Source: Scilla litardierei (Eukaryota > Streptophyta > Magnoliopsida > Asparagales > Asparagaceae). Taken from it: 64,000 nucleotides of DNA. Positions within the stretch are counted from its first letter, which is position 1, and every line of letters begins with the position of its first letter. Shown here piece after piece: positions 24,301-35,849 of this stretch. The stretch spans positions 1 to 64,000 of the forward strand of contig JAULAV010008665.1 in NCBI GenBank assembly GCA_030789695.1. Direction: 5' to 3'. The position numbers were made by a program, and so were the translations under genes. The notes below the pieces were generated by a model. The model saw nothing but the letters and a program-made list of their open reading frames with translations, was not told the DNA's origin and made no database searches.

Positions 24301-27124
24301 TTTTTATATATATCATTTTCTTAGCTTGGTGCTATTTTCTACTTATTATGAAAGATATGGATCTTTTTATTAATTGATATGATTTTTATGGCCTAAATTT
24401 GTCTTCTCTTATTTTCAAGTTCAAGCTGGCGATCTTTTTATTAAATGATATGATTTTTTGGTCTAACTTTTTCTTCTCATATATTCCAGTTGATGGCGAT
24501 CTCCCGGTTCCAACGAAAATTTTTGCAGATTTTTCTGAGCACGGGGCAATTTTCTGATTTTATTGACGATGTGTGTCATTTTATTAAATGATATGATTTT
24601 ATGGCCTAATTTAGTCTTCTCATATTTTTAAGTTGAAAATGGCCATCTTCCGGTTCCAACAGACATTTTTGCGAATATTTCTGAGTGCAGAGCTCATTTA
24701 TTCATTTTCTGGATGATATGTATCTTTTTATTAAATGATATGATTTTTTGGTTAATTTTTTCTTCTCTTATTTTTCAGTTGAAGATGGCGATCTACCGGT
24801 TCCAACGGACATTTTAGCGTATTTTTAAGTTAAAGATATGAATATTTATATTAAATGATATGATTTTTATAGCTTATATTGTCTTCTCTAATTTTTCAGT
24901 TGAAGATGGCGATCTCCCGATTTCAATGGACATTTTCCCGGATTTTTCTACATTTTTTGGAAGTTATGTATCTTTTTATGAAATGATATGATTTTTTGGC
25001 CTAATTTTGTCTTCTCCTTTTTAATTTAAAGATGACAATCTCCTGGTTCCAATGGACATTTGTGCGGATTTATTTGAGCTCCTGACTATTTTCTGTATTT
25101 TTTGTATAATATGAAGTTATATATTAAATGATATGATTTTTATAACCTAATTTGCCATCTCTTATTTTTCAGATGAAGATGGCGATCTTCGGTTCCAAGG
25201 GAAATGTTTGCATATTTTTCTGAGCTCGGGGCTATTTTTCTATATTTTTGAAAAGTTATCAATTTTTTATTAAATGATATGATTTTTATATCCTACGCTT
25301 TTCTTCTCTTATTTTTTCAGTTGAATATTGCGATCTATCTGTTCCAGTGGACATTTTTACTAATTTTTGTTAGCTTGGGGCTATTTTTCTTCATTTTATG
25401 GAAGATGTGGGTCATTTTATTAAAGGATATTTTTTTGGCCTAATAATGTATTCTCTCTCTTTTTTTTCAGTTGAAGATGTCGTTCTCACGGTTGCAACAG
25501 AGATTTTTGTGGAGTTTTTTTGAATTAGAGGCTATTTTCTACATTTTCTGGAAGATATGGATCTTTTTATTAAATAATATGATTTTTGGCCTAATTTTAT
25601 TTTCTCACATTTTTCAGATTAAGATGGCGATCTCTCGGTTCCAACGGATATTTTTACGGATTTTTCTGACCTCCAGGCTATTTTCAACGTGTTCGGTAAG
25701 AAATGTATCTTTAGATTAAATGACATTATTTTTATAGCCTTATTTTGTCTTCCCTTATTTTTCAGTTGAAGATGTTGATCTCCCGGTTCCAACAAACATT
25801 TTTGTTGATTTTTCTGAGCTCGATGCAATTTTTCTACATTTTATTTAAAATATGGCTTTTTTATTAAATGATAAGATTTTTGTAGCCTAATTTTGTCTTC
25901 TCTTATTTTTCACTTGAAGATGACGATCTCCCGCTTCCAATAGAATTTTTTGCTGATATTTATGAGCTTGTGACTATTTTTCTACATTTTCAGGAAGTTA
26001 TGAATCATTTTATTAATTGATATGATTTTTTGGCCTAATTTTGTCTTCTCTTTTGTTCAGTTGAAAATTTCAGATATCCCATTTCCAACAGACATTTGTT
26101 CGGATTTTTCTGAGTTCTAGGCTACTTTCTTAATTTTCTGTAAGATATGGATTTTTATATTAAATAATATGATTTTATAGCCTAATTTTGTCTTCTCTTA
26201 TTTTTCAGTTGAAGACGACGATTTCCCGGTTCCAACAGATATTTTTGCGGCTTTTTCAGAGCTTGGGGTTTTTTTCTACATTTTTGGGAAGTTAAAGATC
26301 TTTTTATTACTGATATGGTTTTTAGGTATAATTTTGTCTTCTCTTATTTTTTTATTGAAGATGGCGATCGACCGGTTCCAACAGACATTTTTGCGGATTT
26401 TTCTGAGCACCGGGCAATTCTAAATTTTCTGTAAGATATGAATATGTATATTAAATGATATGATTTTTATATCCTAATTTTGTTTTCTCTAATTTTTCAG
26501 TTGAAGATGTCGATCTCCCAATTCCAACGACCATTTTTACGGATTTTTCTAAACTCGAAACTATATTCTATAGTTTATTGAAGATAAGGATCTTTTTATT
26601 AAATGATATGATTTTTATAGACTAAGTTTGTATTCTCTTATTTTTTTAGTTGAATATGGTGATCTCCCAATTCCAATGGACATCTTTGCGCATTTTTCTG
26701 AGCTCTGCGCTATTTTCTACATTTTCTGTAAGATATGGATCTTTGTATTTTATGATATGATTTTTATGCCCTAATTTTGCCTTCTCTTATTTTTCAGTTG
26801 AAGATGGCGATCTCTCGTTTCCAACAAAAATATTAGTGTATTTTTCTGAGCTCAGGGCTATTTTCTATATTTTCTGGAATATAAGCATCTTTATATTTAT
26901 TGATATGATTTTTGCTGCCTAATTTTGTCTTCTATTATTTTCAAGTCGATGATGGCAATATTTTTATTAAATGAAATGATTTTTTGGCATTATTTTGTCT
27001 TCTATTATATTTCAGTTGAAGATGGCATTCTCCCCCGATCAAGGGACATTTTTGCAGATTTTTCTGAGCTCCGGGCTATTTTTCACATTTTCTGGAAGAT
27101 ATGGATTGTTTTATTAAATGATAT

Positions 27125-27282
27125 CAGAGAAGACAAAATTACGCCAAAAATGTTCGTTGAAACCGAGAAATCGCCTTCTTCAACTGAAATATAAGAGAAG
27201 ACAAAATTTGAAACCAGGAAATCGCCATCTTCATCTATAAAAATGTTCGCTGTAACCGGGATATCGCCATCTTCAGTTGATA
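27125..27282 (-). repeat. Inverted-segment satellite module X, copy C
   Basis: Same breakpoints as copies A and B. Internal order is conserved: GAAACCGAGAAATCGCC, ACTGAAATATAAGAGAAGAC, AAACCAGGAAATCGCC, TGTAACCGGGATATCGCC. Confidence 0.88.
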
Positions 27283-30200
27283 AAATTTTTATATTATTTT
27301 CTGAGCTTGGTGCTATTTTCTACATTGTATAAAGATATGTATCTTTTTATTAATTGATATGATTTTTATTGCCTAAATTTGTCTTCTCTTATTTTCAAGT
27401 TGAAGAAGGCGATCTTTTTATTAAATGATATTATTTATTGGTTTAATTTTGTCTTCTCTTATATTCCAGTTGAAGATGGTGATCTCCCGGTTCCAACGGA
27501 AATTTTTGCGAATTTTTCTAATCTCGGGGCTATTTTCTAGATTGTATTGAAGATATCTGTCATTTTATTAAATGGTATGATTTTTATGGCCTAAATTTGT
27601 CATCTTTTATTTTCCAGTTGAAAATGGCCATCTCCCGGTTCGAACAGACATTTTTGCAAATTTTTCTGAGCGTAGAGCTCATTTATAACTTTTCTTATGA
27701 TATGTATCTTTTTATTAAATGATATGATTTTTTTTGGATAATTTTGTCTTCTCTTATTTTTCAGTTGAAGATGGCGATCTCCCGGTTCCACAGAAATTTT
27801 TGCGTATTTTCCAGTTAAAGATACGAATATTTATATTAAGTGATACGATTTTTATAGCCTAAATTGTCTTCTCTTATTTTACGTTGAGGATGGCGATCTC
27901 TCAGTTCCAACGGAAATTTTTGCGGATTTTTCTCAGCTCGTGGCAATTTTTAATAGTTTCTTAAAGATAGGGATCTTTTAATTAAATGATATGATTTTTA
28001 TAGATTAAGTTTGTCTTCTCTTATTTTAAAGTCGAAAATGGCAATCTCCCAGTTCGAACAGACATATTTGCAGATTTTTCTGAACTCGAGGATATCTTTT
28101 ACATTTTTGGAAGATTTGCATCTTTTTATTAAATGTTATGATTTTTTGGCCTAATTTTGTCTTCTCTTACTTTTTAGATGAAGATGGCGATCTCCCGATT
28201 CCAACTGACTTTTTTGCGGATTTTTTCGCTTCGGGCTATTTTCTACATTTGCTGTAAGATATGGATCTTTAGATTAAATGATATGATTTTTATAGCCAAA
28301 TTTTGTCTTCTCGTATTTTTCAGTTGAAGATGACGATCTCCGGAGGGATATTTTCGTGGATTTTTCTGAGCTCAGTGCGTTTTTTACATTTTATTGAAGA
28401 TGTGGATCTTTTTATTCAATAATATGATTTTTGTAGCCCATTTTGTCTTCTCTTATTTTTCAGTTTAACATAGCGATCTCCCAGTTCCAACGAAATTCTT
28501 TTTGGATTTCTCTAAACTCAGAACTATTTTTCTACATTTTCAGAAAGTTACGGATCTGTTTATTAAATGATATGATTTTTGGCCTAATATTGTCTTCTCC
28601 TATTTTTATTTGAAGATGGCGAACTCCCATTTCCAACAGACATTTTTGTAAATTTTTCTGATCTCGGGCATATTTTCTACAGTTTATTGAAGTTGTGGTT
28701 CATTTTATTAATTGATATGATTTTTATAGAGTAAGATGGTCTTCTATTATTTTTCAGTCGAAGATTGTGATATCACGTCTCTGGACTTTTCTGCGGTTTT
28801 CTAATCTCGGGGCTATTTTCTAAATTTTATGGAAGATATGTATATTTTTATTAAATGATATGATTTTATAACCTAACTTTGTCTTCTCTTATTTTTTTCA
28901 GTTAAAGATGGCGATCTCTGGGTTCTAATGGACATTTTTGTGGATTTTTCTTAGCTCGGGGCTATTTTTCTACATTTTCTAGAAGATACGTATCTTTTTA
29001 TTAAATGATATGATTTTTGGACTAATTTTGTCTTCTCTTATTTTTTCGATAAAGATGGCAATCTTCCGGTTCTAATAGACATTTTTGCGGCTTTCTTGAG
29101 TTCCAGGCAACTTTCTACATTTTCTGTAAGATATGGATCTTAATATTAAATGATATGATTTTTATAGCCTAGTTTTGTCTTCTCTTATTTTTCAATTAAT
29201 GATGGCGATATCCCGGTTCCAACGGAAATTTTTGCATATTTTTCTTAGCTCGGGGCTATTTTCTATATTTTCTTAAAGATAAGGATCTTTATATTAATTG
29301 ATTTGATTTTTGTGGCTTAATTTTGTCTTTTCTTATTTTCCAGTTGATGATGGCGATCTTTTAATCAAATGATATGATTTTTTCACCTTATTTTGTCTAA
29401 GAGAGGAAATTTTTGGGGATTTTTCAAAGCTCGATGCTATTTTCTATATTTTATGAAAGATATGAATTTTTATTAAATGACTCGATTTTTATAAACTACA
29501 TTTTTCTTCTCTTATTATTTCAGTTGAATATTGTGCACTACCGATTCCAGCGGACATTTTTACTGATTTTTATTAATTTTATGGAAGATATGGGTCATTT
29601 TATTAAATGATATGATTTTTTGGCCTAATGTTGTATTCTCTTATTTTTCAGTTGAAGATGGCGTGCTCACGGTTCCAAAGGAGTTTTTTGCAGATTTTTT
29701 AGACTTAAAGGCTATTTTCTACATTTTCTGGAAGATATAGATCATTTTATTGAATAATATGTTTTTGGCCTAATTTGATCTTCTCATATTTTTCAGATGA
29801 AGATAGCGATCTCCCGATTCCAATAGACATTTTCGCCTATTTTTTGAGCTCCAGGCTATTTTCACATTTTTTTGTAAGATATGTATCTTTAGATTAAATG
29901 ATATGATTTTTATAACATAATTTTGTTTTCTCTTATTTTTCAAGTTTAATATGGCGATCTCTTGGTTCCAACGGATATTTTTGCAGATTTTTCTAAGCTC
30001 GAGGCTATTTTCTACATTTTATTGAAGATACAGCTATTTTTATTAAATGATATGATTTTTGTAGCCTAATTTTGTCTTCACTTATTTTTCACTTGAAGAT
30101 GGCGATCTCCTGCTTCCAATGGATATTTTTGCAGATATTTCTGAGGTTGGAACTACTTTTCAACATTTTCGAGAATTTATGGATCTTTTTATTAAATGAA

Positions 30201-31684
30201 AATGATTTTTGTCTTCTCTTTTTTCAGTTGAATATGACGATCTCACATTTCCAACGGACATTTTTGCGGATTTTTCTGAGCTTCGAGATATTTTCTAAAT
30301 TTTCTGTAAGATATATATCTTTATATTAAGTGATATGATTTTTATAGCCTAATTTAGTCTTCTCTTATTATTTTTTCAATTGAAGATTCTCTCTCTCGAT
30401 TCCACGGCCAATTTTGCAGATTTTTCTGAACTATTTTCTATAGTTTATTGTAGATATGGATCTTTTTATTAACTGATATGATTTTTATGGACTAAGTTTG
30501 TCTTCTCTTATTTTTCAATTGAATATGGCGATCTCCCACTTCAAACAGGAATTTTGCTGATTTTTCTCACCTCAGGGAAATTTTCTAAAGTTTATTAAAG
30601 ATAGGGATCTTTTAATTAAATGATATGATTTTTATAGACTAACTTTGTGTTCTCTAAGTATTCAGTTGAAAATGGCAATCACCGGTCCGGCTAGACATTT
30701 TTGCCAATTTTTTGACCTCGAGGCTATTTTCTACATTTCCTAGAAGATATGGATTTTTTTATTAAATGATATGATTTTTATAGACTAAGTTTGTCTTCTC
30801 TTATTTTTCTATTGAAGATGGTGATATCCCATTTCCAATGGAATTTTTTGCGGACTTTTCTGATCTTGAGGCTATTTTCTAAATTTTATGGAAGATATGT
30901 ATCTTTTTTATTAAATGATATGATTTTTATAACCTAAGTCTGTCTTCTCTTATTTTTTAGTTGAATTTGGCGATCTCCTAGTTCTGACAGACATTTTTGT
31001 TGATTTTTCTTTGGTCGTGGCTATTTTCTATATTTTATTGAAGATATAAATGTTTTTATTAAATGATATGCTTTTTGAATATAGCGACCTCCTTGTTCCA
31101 TGGATATTTTTGCAGAATTTTTTGATCTCGGGTCTACATTTTCTGAAAGATTTGTATCTTTTTATTAAATGATAGAATTTTTTGGACTAATTTTGTCTTC
31201 TCATATTTTTTCGTTTAAAACGGCGATCTCCCTGTTTTAACAGATATTTTTGCGGATTTTTCTGAAATCCAGGCAATTTTCTACATTTATTTTAAGATAT
31301 AAATCTGTATATTAAATGATATGATTTTATAGCCTATTTTTGTCTTCTCTTATTTTTCAGTTAAAGATGGCGATATCCCGGTTCCTACAGAAATTTTTGG
31401 TATTTTTCTGAGCTCGGTGCTATTTTCTATATTTTCTGGAAGATAAGGATCTTTATATCAATTGATATGATTTTTGTTGCCTAATTATGTATTCTCTTAT
31501 TTTCAATTGATGATGTCGATCTTTTTATTAAATGATATGATTTTTTTCCTTATTTTGTCTTCAATTATATTTCGGTTGAAGATGGCAATCTTTTGGTTCC
31601 AACGGACCTTTTTACGGATTTTTCTGAAAATTCAGACTATTTTCACATATTCTGGAAGATATGGATCATTTTATTAAATGATAT

Positions 31685-31845
31685 CAGAGAAGACAAAAAC
31701 ATTAGGCCAAAAATGTCCGTTGAAACCGGGAAATCGCCATCTTCAACTGAAATATAAGAGAACACAAAATTCGAAACCGGGAAATTGCCGTCTTCATTTA
31801 TAAAAATGTCTATTGTAACCAGCATATCGCCATCTTTAACTGATA
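31685..31845 (-). repeat. Inverted-segment satellite module X, copy D
   Basis: Same module again, with AGAACACAAAATTCG in place of AGAAGACAAAATTCG and TAACCAGCATATCGCC at its end. The preceding TTGATGATGTCGATCTTTTT variant monomer and the following short monomers also match the other copies. Confidence 0.88.
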
Positions 31846-32933
31846 AGATTTTTATATATCATTTTCTGTGCTTGGTACTATTTTCTACATTTTATGAAAG
31901 ATATATATCTTTTTATTAATTGATTTGATTTTTATAGGCTAAATTTGTCTTCTCTTATTTTCCAGTTGAAGATGGCGATCTTTTTATTAAATAATATGAT
32001 TGTAAGCCTAATTTTGTCTTCTCATATATTCCAGTTGAAGATGGTGCTCTCCCGGTTCCAACGGACATTTTTGACGATTTTTTGACCTTCGGGCTGTTTT
32101 CCACATTTTTGGAAGATATGTATCATTTTGTTAAATGATATGATATTTTGGCTTAATTTTCTCTTCTTTTATTTTTTTCAGTTGAAGATGGCGATCTCCC
32201 GGTTCCAACGGACATTTTTGCGGGTTTTTCTGAGCTCGTGGCTATTTTCTATATTTTCTGGAAAATAATAATCTTTATATTAAATGATATGATTTTTATA
32301 TCGTAATTTTTTTCTTCTCTTATTGTTTAAGTTGAAGATGGGATCTCCTAGTTCCAACAGACATTTTTGCGAATTTTTCTGAGCTCCAGGCTATTTTCTA
32401 CATTTTATTAAAGATACGAATCTCTTTATTAAATGACAAGATTTGTATAGCCTAATTTGGTCTTCTCATATTTTTCGGTTGAAGATGGCGATCTCCAGGT
32501 TCCAAGGACATTTTTGTGGATTTTTCTTTGCTTTGTGCTTTTTTCAACTTTTTCTGGAAGAAATGAATCTTTTTATTAAATGATATGATATTTTGGCCTA
32601 ATTTTCTCTTGTCTTTATTTTTAGCTGAAGTTGGCGATCTCTTAGTTCTAACGGACATTTATGCGTATGTTTCTAAGCTCAATGCTATTTTCTACATTTT
32701 ATTGTAGATATGTATGTTTTTATTCAATGATATGATTTTTGGCCTAATTTTGTCTTCTCTTATTTTCTAGTTGATGATGGCGATCTCCCGGTTCCAACGG
32801 ACATTTTTTCGGATTTTTTCTGAACTTCGAGACATTTTTTTACATTTTATGTATGTTATGAATCTTTATATTAAATTATTTGATTTTTATATCCTAATTT
32901 TGTCTTCTCTTATTATTCAGTTGAAGATGGCGA

Positions 32934-33243
32934 CCCCCGGTTCTAAAGGACATTTTTGCCGATTTTTCTGAGCTCGGGGCTATTTTGTGCATTTTCTATT
33001 AAGTGATATGATTTTAATATCCTAATTTTTTCTTCTCATATTTTTTAGCTGAAGGTGGTGATCTCCCGGTTCCAACGAACATTTTTATCCCCCGGTTCTA
33101 AAGGACATTTTTGCCGATTTTTCTGAGCTCGGGGCTATTTTGTGCATTTTCTATTAAGTGATATGATTTTAATATCATAATTTTTTCTTCTCATATTTTT
33201 TAGCTGAAGGTAGTGATCTCCCGGTTCCAACGAATATTTTTGC
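32934..33243 (+). repeat. Recent 155-bp monomer duplication in the satellite
   Basis: CCCCCGGTTCTAAAGGACAT at 32934 recurs at 33089, and the following ~150 bp are almost identical (about three changes). Typical neighbours differ by 15-25%. This is a fresh unequal-exchange product. Confidence 0.9.
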
Positions 33244-34830
33244 GTATTTTTCTGAGCTCAGGGCTATTTTCAAGATTTTCGGAAATTTATGTATCTTTTT
33301 AGCAAATGATATGATTTCTTTCTTAAGTCTGTCTTCTCATATTTTTCAGTTGAAGATGGTGATCTCCCGGTTCCAACGGATATTTTTGCATATTTTTTTG
33401 AGTTTGGTGCTGTTTTCTACATTTTATGGAAGATATAGAACTTTTTATTAAATAATTTGATTTTATAGCCTATGTTTGTCTTCTCTTATTTTTCAGTTGA
33501 AGATGGCGATCTCCCGGTTCCAACAGACATTTTGCAGTTTTTAGCTTGAGACTATTTTTCTACATTTTCTAGAAGATAGGTATCTTTTTATGAAATGATG
33601 TGATTTTTTTGGACTAATTTTTTCTTCTCTTTTTTTACTTTGATGATGGCGATCTCCCGGTTCCAGTGGACAGTTGTTCGGATTTGTTTTGAGCTACGGG
33701 CTATTTTCTATATTTTTTTGTATAATATGAATCTTTATATTAAATGATATGATTTTTATAACCTAATTTTGTCATTTCTTATTTTTCAGCTGAAGATGGC
33801 CATCTCCCGGTTTTATATGACATTTTTGCGGATTTCTCTGTGAGCTCGGGACTATTTTTGTACATTTTCGAGAAGTCATGGATCTTTTATTAAATGATAT
33901 GATTTATTGGCCTAATTTTTTCTTCTTTTATTTTTCAGTTGAAGATAGCGATCTCCCATTTCTAACGGACATTTTGCGTATTATTCTGACCTCGGGATTA
34001 CTTTCTTAATTTTCTAGAAAATATGGATCTTTTTAGTAAATGATATGATTTTTGACCTAATTTTGTCTCCTCTTATTTTTCAGTTGAAGATGGCGATCTC
34101 CCTGTTCCGATGGACATTTTTGTAGATTTTTATAAGCTCGATGCTATTTTCTACATTTTTATAAATGATATTATTTTTATAACTATGTTTGTCTTCTCTT
34201 CTTTTTTTCTTGAAGATGACGAACTCCCTGTTCCAATGGACATTTTTGCGGATTTTTCTTAAGTAGAAGATGTTTTTCTACATTTTCAGAAAGATATTGA
34301 TCCTTTATGAAATGATATGATTTTTGGCCTAATTTTTTCTTCTCTATTTTTCAGATGAAGATGACGATCTCCCGGTTCCAACGAGTATTTTTGCAGATTT
34401 TTCTGAGCTCCAGGATATTTTCTACGTGTTTGTAACATATGAATCTTTACATTAAATGATATGATTTTTAGAGCCTACTTTTGTATTCTCTTATTTTTCA
34501 GTTGAAGATGGTGATCTCCATGTTCCAACGAACAGTTTTACGGATTTTTTTGAGCTCGGTGCTATTTTCTACATTTTATGGAAGATATAGAACTTTTTAT
34601 TAAATGATATTATTTTTAAAGCCTACATTTGTCTTCTCTTATTTTTTTTAGTTGAAGATGACCATCTCTCGGCTCTAACGGAAATTTTGGCAGATTTTTC
34701 TAAGCTCGGGAATATTTTCTACAGTTTATTGAAGATGTGGTTCATTTTATTAAATGATAAGATTTTTATAAACTAAGTTTGTCTTTTCTTATTTTTCTGA
34801 GCTCGGGAATTTTTTGTTGATTTTTTTGAT

Positions 34831-35690
34831 CACATGGAAGGCCAAAATTGACCAAGACAGTTGTTAAGCTGATGCAGACTCGAGATGCTGAGTCGGGCCT
34901 CGTTAGCAGTTGGAGTGTGACCCTCGGTTGGAAGAACCAGGGTCGAGTGATGGTAGTTGAAGATGATGCGACGTTCGATCGACTTTCAAGCGGTAGTTGC
35001 GTCGATCGTTCGAGACTGGGAAGCTCAATGTCGACCTTCAATGTTGGATGATGACCGTCAATCTGCACCATAGGGACTCGTTAGGGGGGTCGGATCTGGG
35101 TTCCGACCCAAATCCCCTCCGATGCTTAAGTTAGTAAGGAACTTAAGGGAGTGAGAGAGCTTGGTGCAGCTGAGATCGACCCACGGAGGTTCGTCACAGG
35201 ACTGGCGGCGCAAGCTCGAATGTATAAGAAGTATAAGCTGAGAAAGTAGAGTTCTATGTCTTAGACCTCGTACCTTGGAAATGGGACCATTTCCCCTATT
35301 TATAGACGTTTAGGGTCCATTTGGAGACGTTGGGGTAATAACGGCCACCCCTAATGGAGCCACGATCTTCCCCTATTAATAGGAATAAATGTTGTGCAAG
35401 TCCCCGAGATTCACGAGCACGCCTTTAATCACACGTTTGAGTGAAGCGGACTCAACGGTCGACTGACTGTTGGGCTTTGACTGAGTTGGTATCGGGCTTT
35501 TGAGGTGGGCCTTGCGAGCCATAATCATTTATCGACCGAATTATCTCAAATGCCGGCCCAATGACTTAACAATGGCACCCATCGCACGACCTTGAAGGAT
35601 TCATCCGATGAAGTCAATCGACGTTACATCGCATTAATGGGGCTCGGCAGTCGAGAAAATAGCACTTGAGTTCTAGGCGCCAAAACACCT
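34831..35690 (-). other. Non-satellite stretch with minus-strand promoter-like sequence
   Basis: Mixed-composition sequence with no convincing gene. The minus-strand open frame at 35071-34766 runs into the satellite and has no domain. A minus TATA box with an adjoining palindrome lies at 35277-35305, so this may be part of a retroelement LTR read leftward. I found no matching partner repeat in the window. Confidence 0.4.
35277..35305 (-). promoter_or_regulatory. TATA box with adjacent palindrome
   Basis: Minus strand CTATAAATAGG (35305-35295) is followed downstream by a perfect inverted repeat GGAAATGG-TC-CCATTTCC (35294-35277). A hairpin at the start of a transcript is suggested. No coding region reads in this direction nearby. 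Confidence 0.5.
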
Positions 35691-35849
35691 GCCTGGTCGA
35701 TTCAGATGATTTGTCAGTTTGAAATCCAAGACATTCTGGGCTCTTGGATCTTTGACACGTGTTCCATCATGCTGTTGTTGCCTCGTCCATATATGATGGT
35801 TCCAGCAATAGAGTGCGGATGTACCGTCTTCATTCTCTTGATACAGATT

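Larger units (their letters stand above)
13839..34830 (+). repeat. ~147-bp AT-rich satellite array, forward orientation (~140 monomers)
   Basis: Head-to-tail monomers, usually 145-150 bp, as seen from successive CAGTTGAAG anchors at 22642, 22792, 22939 and 23085. Each monomer runs TTGGCCTAATTTTGTCTTC, TCTTATTTTTCAGTTGAAG, ATGGCGATCTCCCGGTTCCA, ACGGACATTTTTGCGGATTT, TTCTGAGCTCGGGGCTATTT, TCTACATTTTCTGGAAGATA, then TGGATCTTTTTATTAAATGA. Divergence between monomers is roughly 15-25% by eye, so the array is old apart from local exceptions. It carries marker variants in repeated order (see findings). No genes were seen. The final monomer breaks off near 34830. Confidence 0.95.

Noticed and set aside
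13839..34800. Dozens of 60-100 codon open frames in the satellite
   Set aside because: They repeat with the monomer, have no domain, and follow from a period divisible by three in AT-rich DNA.
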